Positions 7,453 to 8,736 of a stretch of 8,736 bases of DNA are shown here, in pieces. Where the stretch lies: contig JALVEU010000282.1 of the NCBI GenBank assembly GCA_027030565.1, forward strand, positions 1-8,736, written 5' to 3'. Every line of letters begins with the position of its first letter. The first letter of the stretch is position 1. Source of the DNA: Gammaproteobacteria bacterium (lineage in GTDB: Bacteria > Pseudomonadota > Gammaproteobacteria > JAJDOJ01). Both the position numbers and the translations under genes were made by a program. The notes below the pieces were generated by a model, which was not told where the DNA came from, searched no databases, and was given only the letters and a program-made list of their open reading frames with translations.

Positions 7453-8348
7453 ATCTCATCCGTGAGCCCCTTCGCCTGCTGAGCATGGTGCTGCCGCTCT
7501 GTACCCCGGTCCTCACCCAAGCGGCCACGGACCTGGCCTCGACCCTGTCCCAAATGCTGGACGAGGCCACGCAGGGACACTACGTGGAACCGACGCCGGC
7601 GGCGCTGTCCACGGCGGAGAGCCTGTTCGCGGCCGAGTTGGAGGCCCTGGATCCACAATGGCTGGACGCCCAGTGGGACGCCCTGGGCTTCGAACGCATG
7701 GCGCTCCGGCATCCGGAATGCGCCGACTGTGTGGTGATCCAGGAACAGCCCTGGCGCCGGGAGGGCCGGGGCTGGTTCCTCCTGCGTCCTCGTTCCAGCA
7801 GCCGGATCGCCCTCCAGCTGCCCCACAGCCGCAAGGACCTGGACACCGGAGCCATCGGCGTGCGGCTGGCTGCCGAGCACGCCTTCCTCGCCGCGGCCTG
7901 GAACACCGTACGCCGAGACCAGCCCACCGGAGTGGATGGCCGCTCCGCGGATCTGGCCCACCTGCCGCACAGCTATTTCAACGCCCTGACCCGGGCCCTG
8001 GCCGCCTCCGGACGCATGGACCACCTGGTCCAGATCCACGGCTTCGCCCAGTCCAAGCGCCGCACGCAGGCCGGCCGCCGATCCGAGGTCATCGTCAGCG
8101 CGGGAGCGCGCCCGGCCAGCATCCCGGCACGCAGCCTGAGCGCCTGTCTCAGGGAACGGCTGAGCCCGCAGACGCGCCTCTATCCCGACGAGGTCCTGGA
8201 GCTGGGCGCACGGACCAACGTTCAAGGGGCCATCGTACGCAGCACGGGGCGCAGCTTCCTGCACGTGGAGCTCAACCGGGACCTGCGTCGGCGGCTGCGC
8301 CACGAACTCCACCTGCGAACCCAGTTGTTGGACTGCCTGCCCGGGTGA
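7449..8348 (+). CDS. Secreted zinc-peptidase-like protein resembling poly-gamma-glutamate hydrolase (PghP-like, M14-like fold)
   Basis: The 299-residue product begins with a signal peptide (basic Arg5/Arg9, hydrophobic core, likely cleavage after TQA near residue 25), so it acts in the periplasm or outside. From about residue 118 the order of motifs follows phage and Bacillus poly-gamma-glutamate hydrolases, as far as I can match by eye: a first metal site in LQLPHSRKDLDTG (His126, with Asp130 or Asp132 as possible partner), a second His in QIHGF (His197), a strand EVIVSAGA (213-220), a TN motif followed by Arg (TNVQGAIVR, 256-264) and a probable catalytic Glu in FLHVELNRDLR (Glu274). The usual acidic ligand spacing after the first His is not exact, so activity is not assured. 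Residues about 50-115 (helices, then strands ending IQEQPWRREGRGWFLLR) have counterparts in the CapC-like protein's modules, so the whole protein equals one module. It overlaps the preceding stop by ATGA. An N-formylglutamate amidohydrolase-like enzyme is the main alternative. Confidence 0.68.
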   Translation: MNLIREPLRLLSMVLPLCTPVLTQAATDLASTLSQMLDEATQGHYVEPTPAALSTAESLFAAELEALDPQWLDAQWDALGFERMALRHPECADCVVIQEQPWRREGRGWFLLRPRSSSRIALQLPHSRKDLDTGAIGVRLAAEHAFLAAAWNTVRRDQPTGVDGRSADLAHLPHSYFNALTRALAASGRMDHLVQIHGFAQSKRRTQAGRRSEVIVSAGARPASIPARSLSACLRERLSPQTRLYPDEVLELGARTNVQGAIVRSTGRSFLHVELNRDLRRRLRHELHLRTQLLDCLPG

Positions 8349-8736
8349 GCGGTATACGCGCATTACGGACCTGCTGCTGCGCCCTGATGGCCCTGGGGCT
8401 GCTCGCCTCGGCGAGTCCCGGCGGTCTGGCCGCCCCCGACGCGCGAGCGATCGCGTGGGGCGAGCAGGTCGGGGCAGCCCTGCGCTGGGATCCGGTCACG
8501 CGCGATCCGTACTGGATCTCCGAAGCGGGCGCCTCCGGGCTGGCCGCCCGGCTCGGCCTGGACACCGGTCGCGTGCGTCTCGGACCCGGCGAGTCGGTGC
8601 ACCTCTGGCTCCCCGCCCACGAGCGCCTGCGCCTGGCCCCACAGGAGGAGACGCCCCCGCCGAAGATCCGCGTGGCGCAAACGCCCGGTCTGTGGGCCGT
8701 ATACCGGCCCACGGCGGGACCCGAAGACATGCTGCT
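8345..8736 (+). CDS. Start of a secreted protein of unknown function (3' end outside window), GTG start
   Basis: A GTG at 8345 overlaps the stop of the hydrolase-like gene as GTGA, repeating the 4-base overlap of the two upstream junctions. The frame stays open for the 130 complete codons to the window edge. The first residues read MSGIRALRTCCCALMALG and continue through a hydrophobic core to ASPGGLAA/PDARA, a good Sec signal peptide with probable cleavage after residue 30. An ATG at 8387 in the same frame would remove the basic N-region, so GTG 8345 is preferred. No lipobox is placed correctly despite the three Cys. The visible mature part (WGEQVGAALRWDPVTRDPYW, then VRLGPGESVHLWLPAHERLRL) looks beta-rich with a Pro stretch, broadly like the 814-residue protein in style, but I do not recognise it. 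Being coupled to the operon, it probably works with the same envelope system. Confidence 0.72.
   Translation, partial: MSGIRALRTCCCALMALGLLASASPGGLAAPDARAIAWGEQVGAALRWDPVTRDPYWISEAGASGLAARLGLDTGRVRLGPGESVHLWLPAHERLRLAPQEETPPPKIRVAQTPGLWAVYRPTAGPEDML

Noticed and set aside
7368..8363. 331-codon minus-strand open frame opposite the hydrolase-like gene
   Set aside because: It is antisense of a gene with signal peptide and ordered motifs, and has no recognisable features of its own.
1..8736. Search for tRNA, rRNA, CRISPR arrays, insertion sequences and attachment sites
   Set aside because: No array of spaced repeats, transposase-like protein, terminal inverted repeats or RNA gene signature was seen by eye.

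Overview
This is a GC-rich window (most codons end in G or C) in which every convincing gene lies on the + strand. Base composition, codon use and the style of the proteins suggest a proteobacterium, possibly a gammaproteobacterium of the Ectothiorhodospiraceae type. That placement is an impression, because no rRNA or other taxonomic marker is present.

Layout: (1) Positions 3-1592 hold the 3' part of a sensor-like gene. It has a GAF-like region, a PAS-like region and a C-terminal histidine-kinase-type ATPase fold that lacks a recognisable phospho-accepting His and N-box Asn. (2) Positions 1593-1762 are the only sizeable non-coding gap. It is richer in A and T than the genes, contains short direct and inverted repeats, and ends in a perfect 8-bp hairpin directly against the next ATG. 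(3) Positions 1763-8736 hold four genes joined by three 4-base stop/start overlaps (ATGA, ATGA, GTGA), so this is almost certainly one translationally coupled operon that continues past the window.

The operon encodes: a 1082-residue membrane protein whose N-terminal third is two tandem copies of the PgsC/CapC poly-gamma-glutamate synthesis membrane fold, followed by a large soluble part; an 814-residue envelope protein I do not recognise, predicted from sequence pattern to be rich in beta strands; a 299-residue secreted protein resembling zinc-dependent poly-gamma-glutamate hydrolase (PghP-like, M14-like fold); and the start of another secreted protein with a GTG start.

The main observation is that the soluble part of the CapC-like protein appears to contain two full modules, and perhaps a third truncated one, homologous by eye to the secreted hydrolase. 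In both full modules the key His positions and the probable catalytic Glu are replaced. The operon would then pair one apparently intact hydrolase with membrane-tethered pseudo-hydrolase modules attached to a duplicated CapC channel-like core. I infer a system for making, exporting, sensing or trimming a gamma-linked poly-amino acid or similar polymer at the cell envelope. No amide ligase (CapB/PgsB, ATP-grasp) is visible here, so the polymer and the direction of action remain open.
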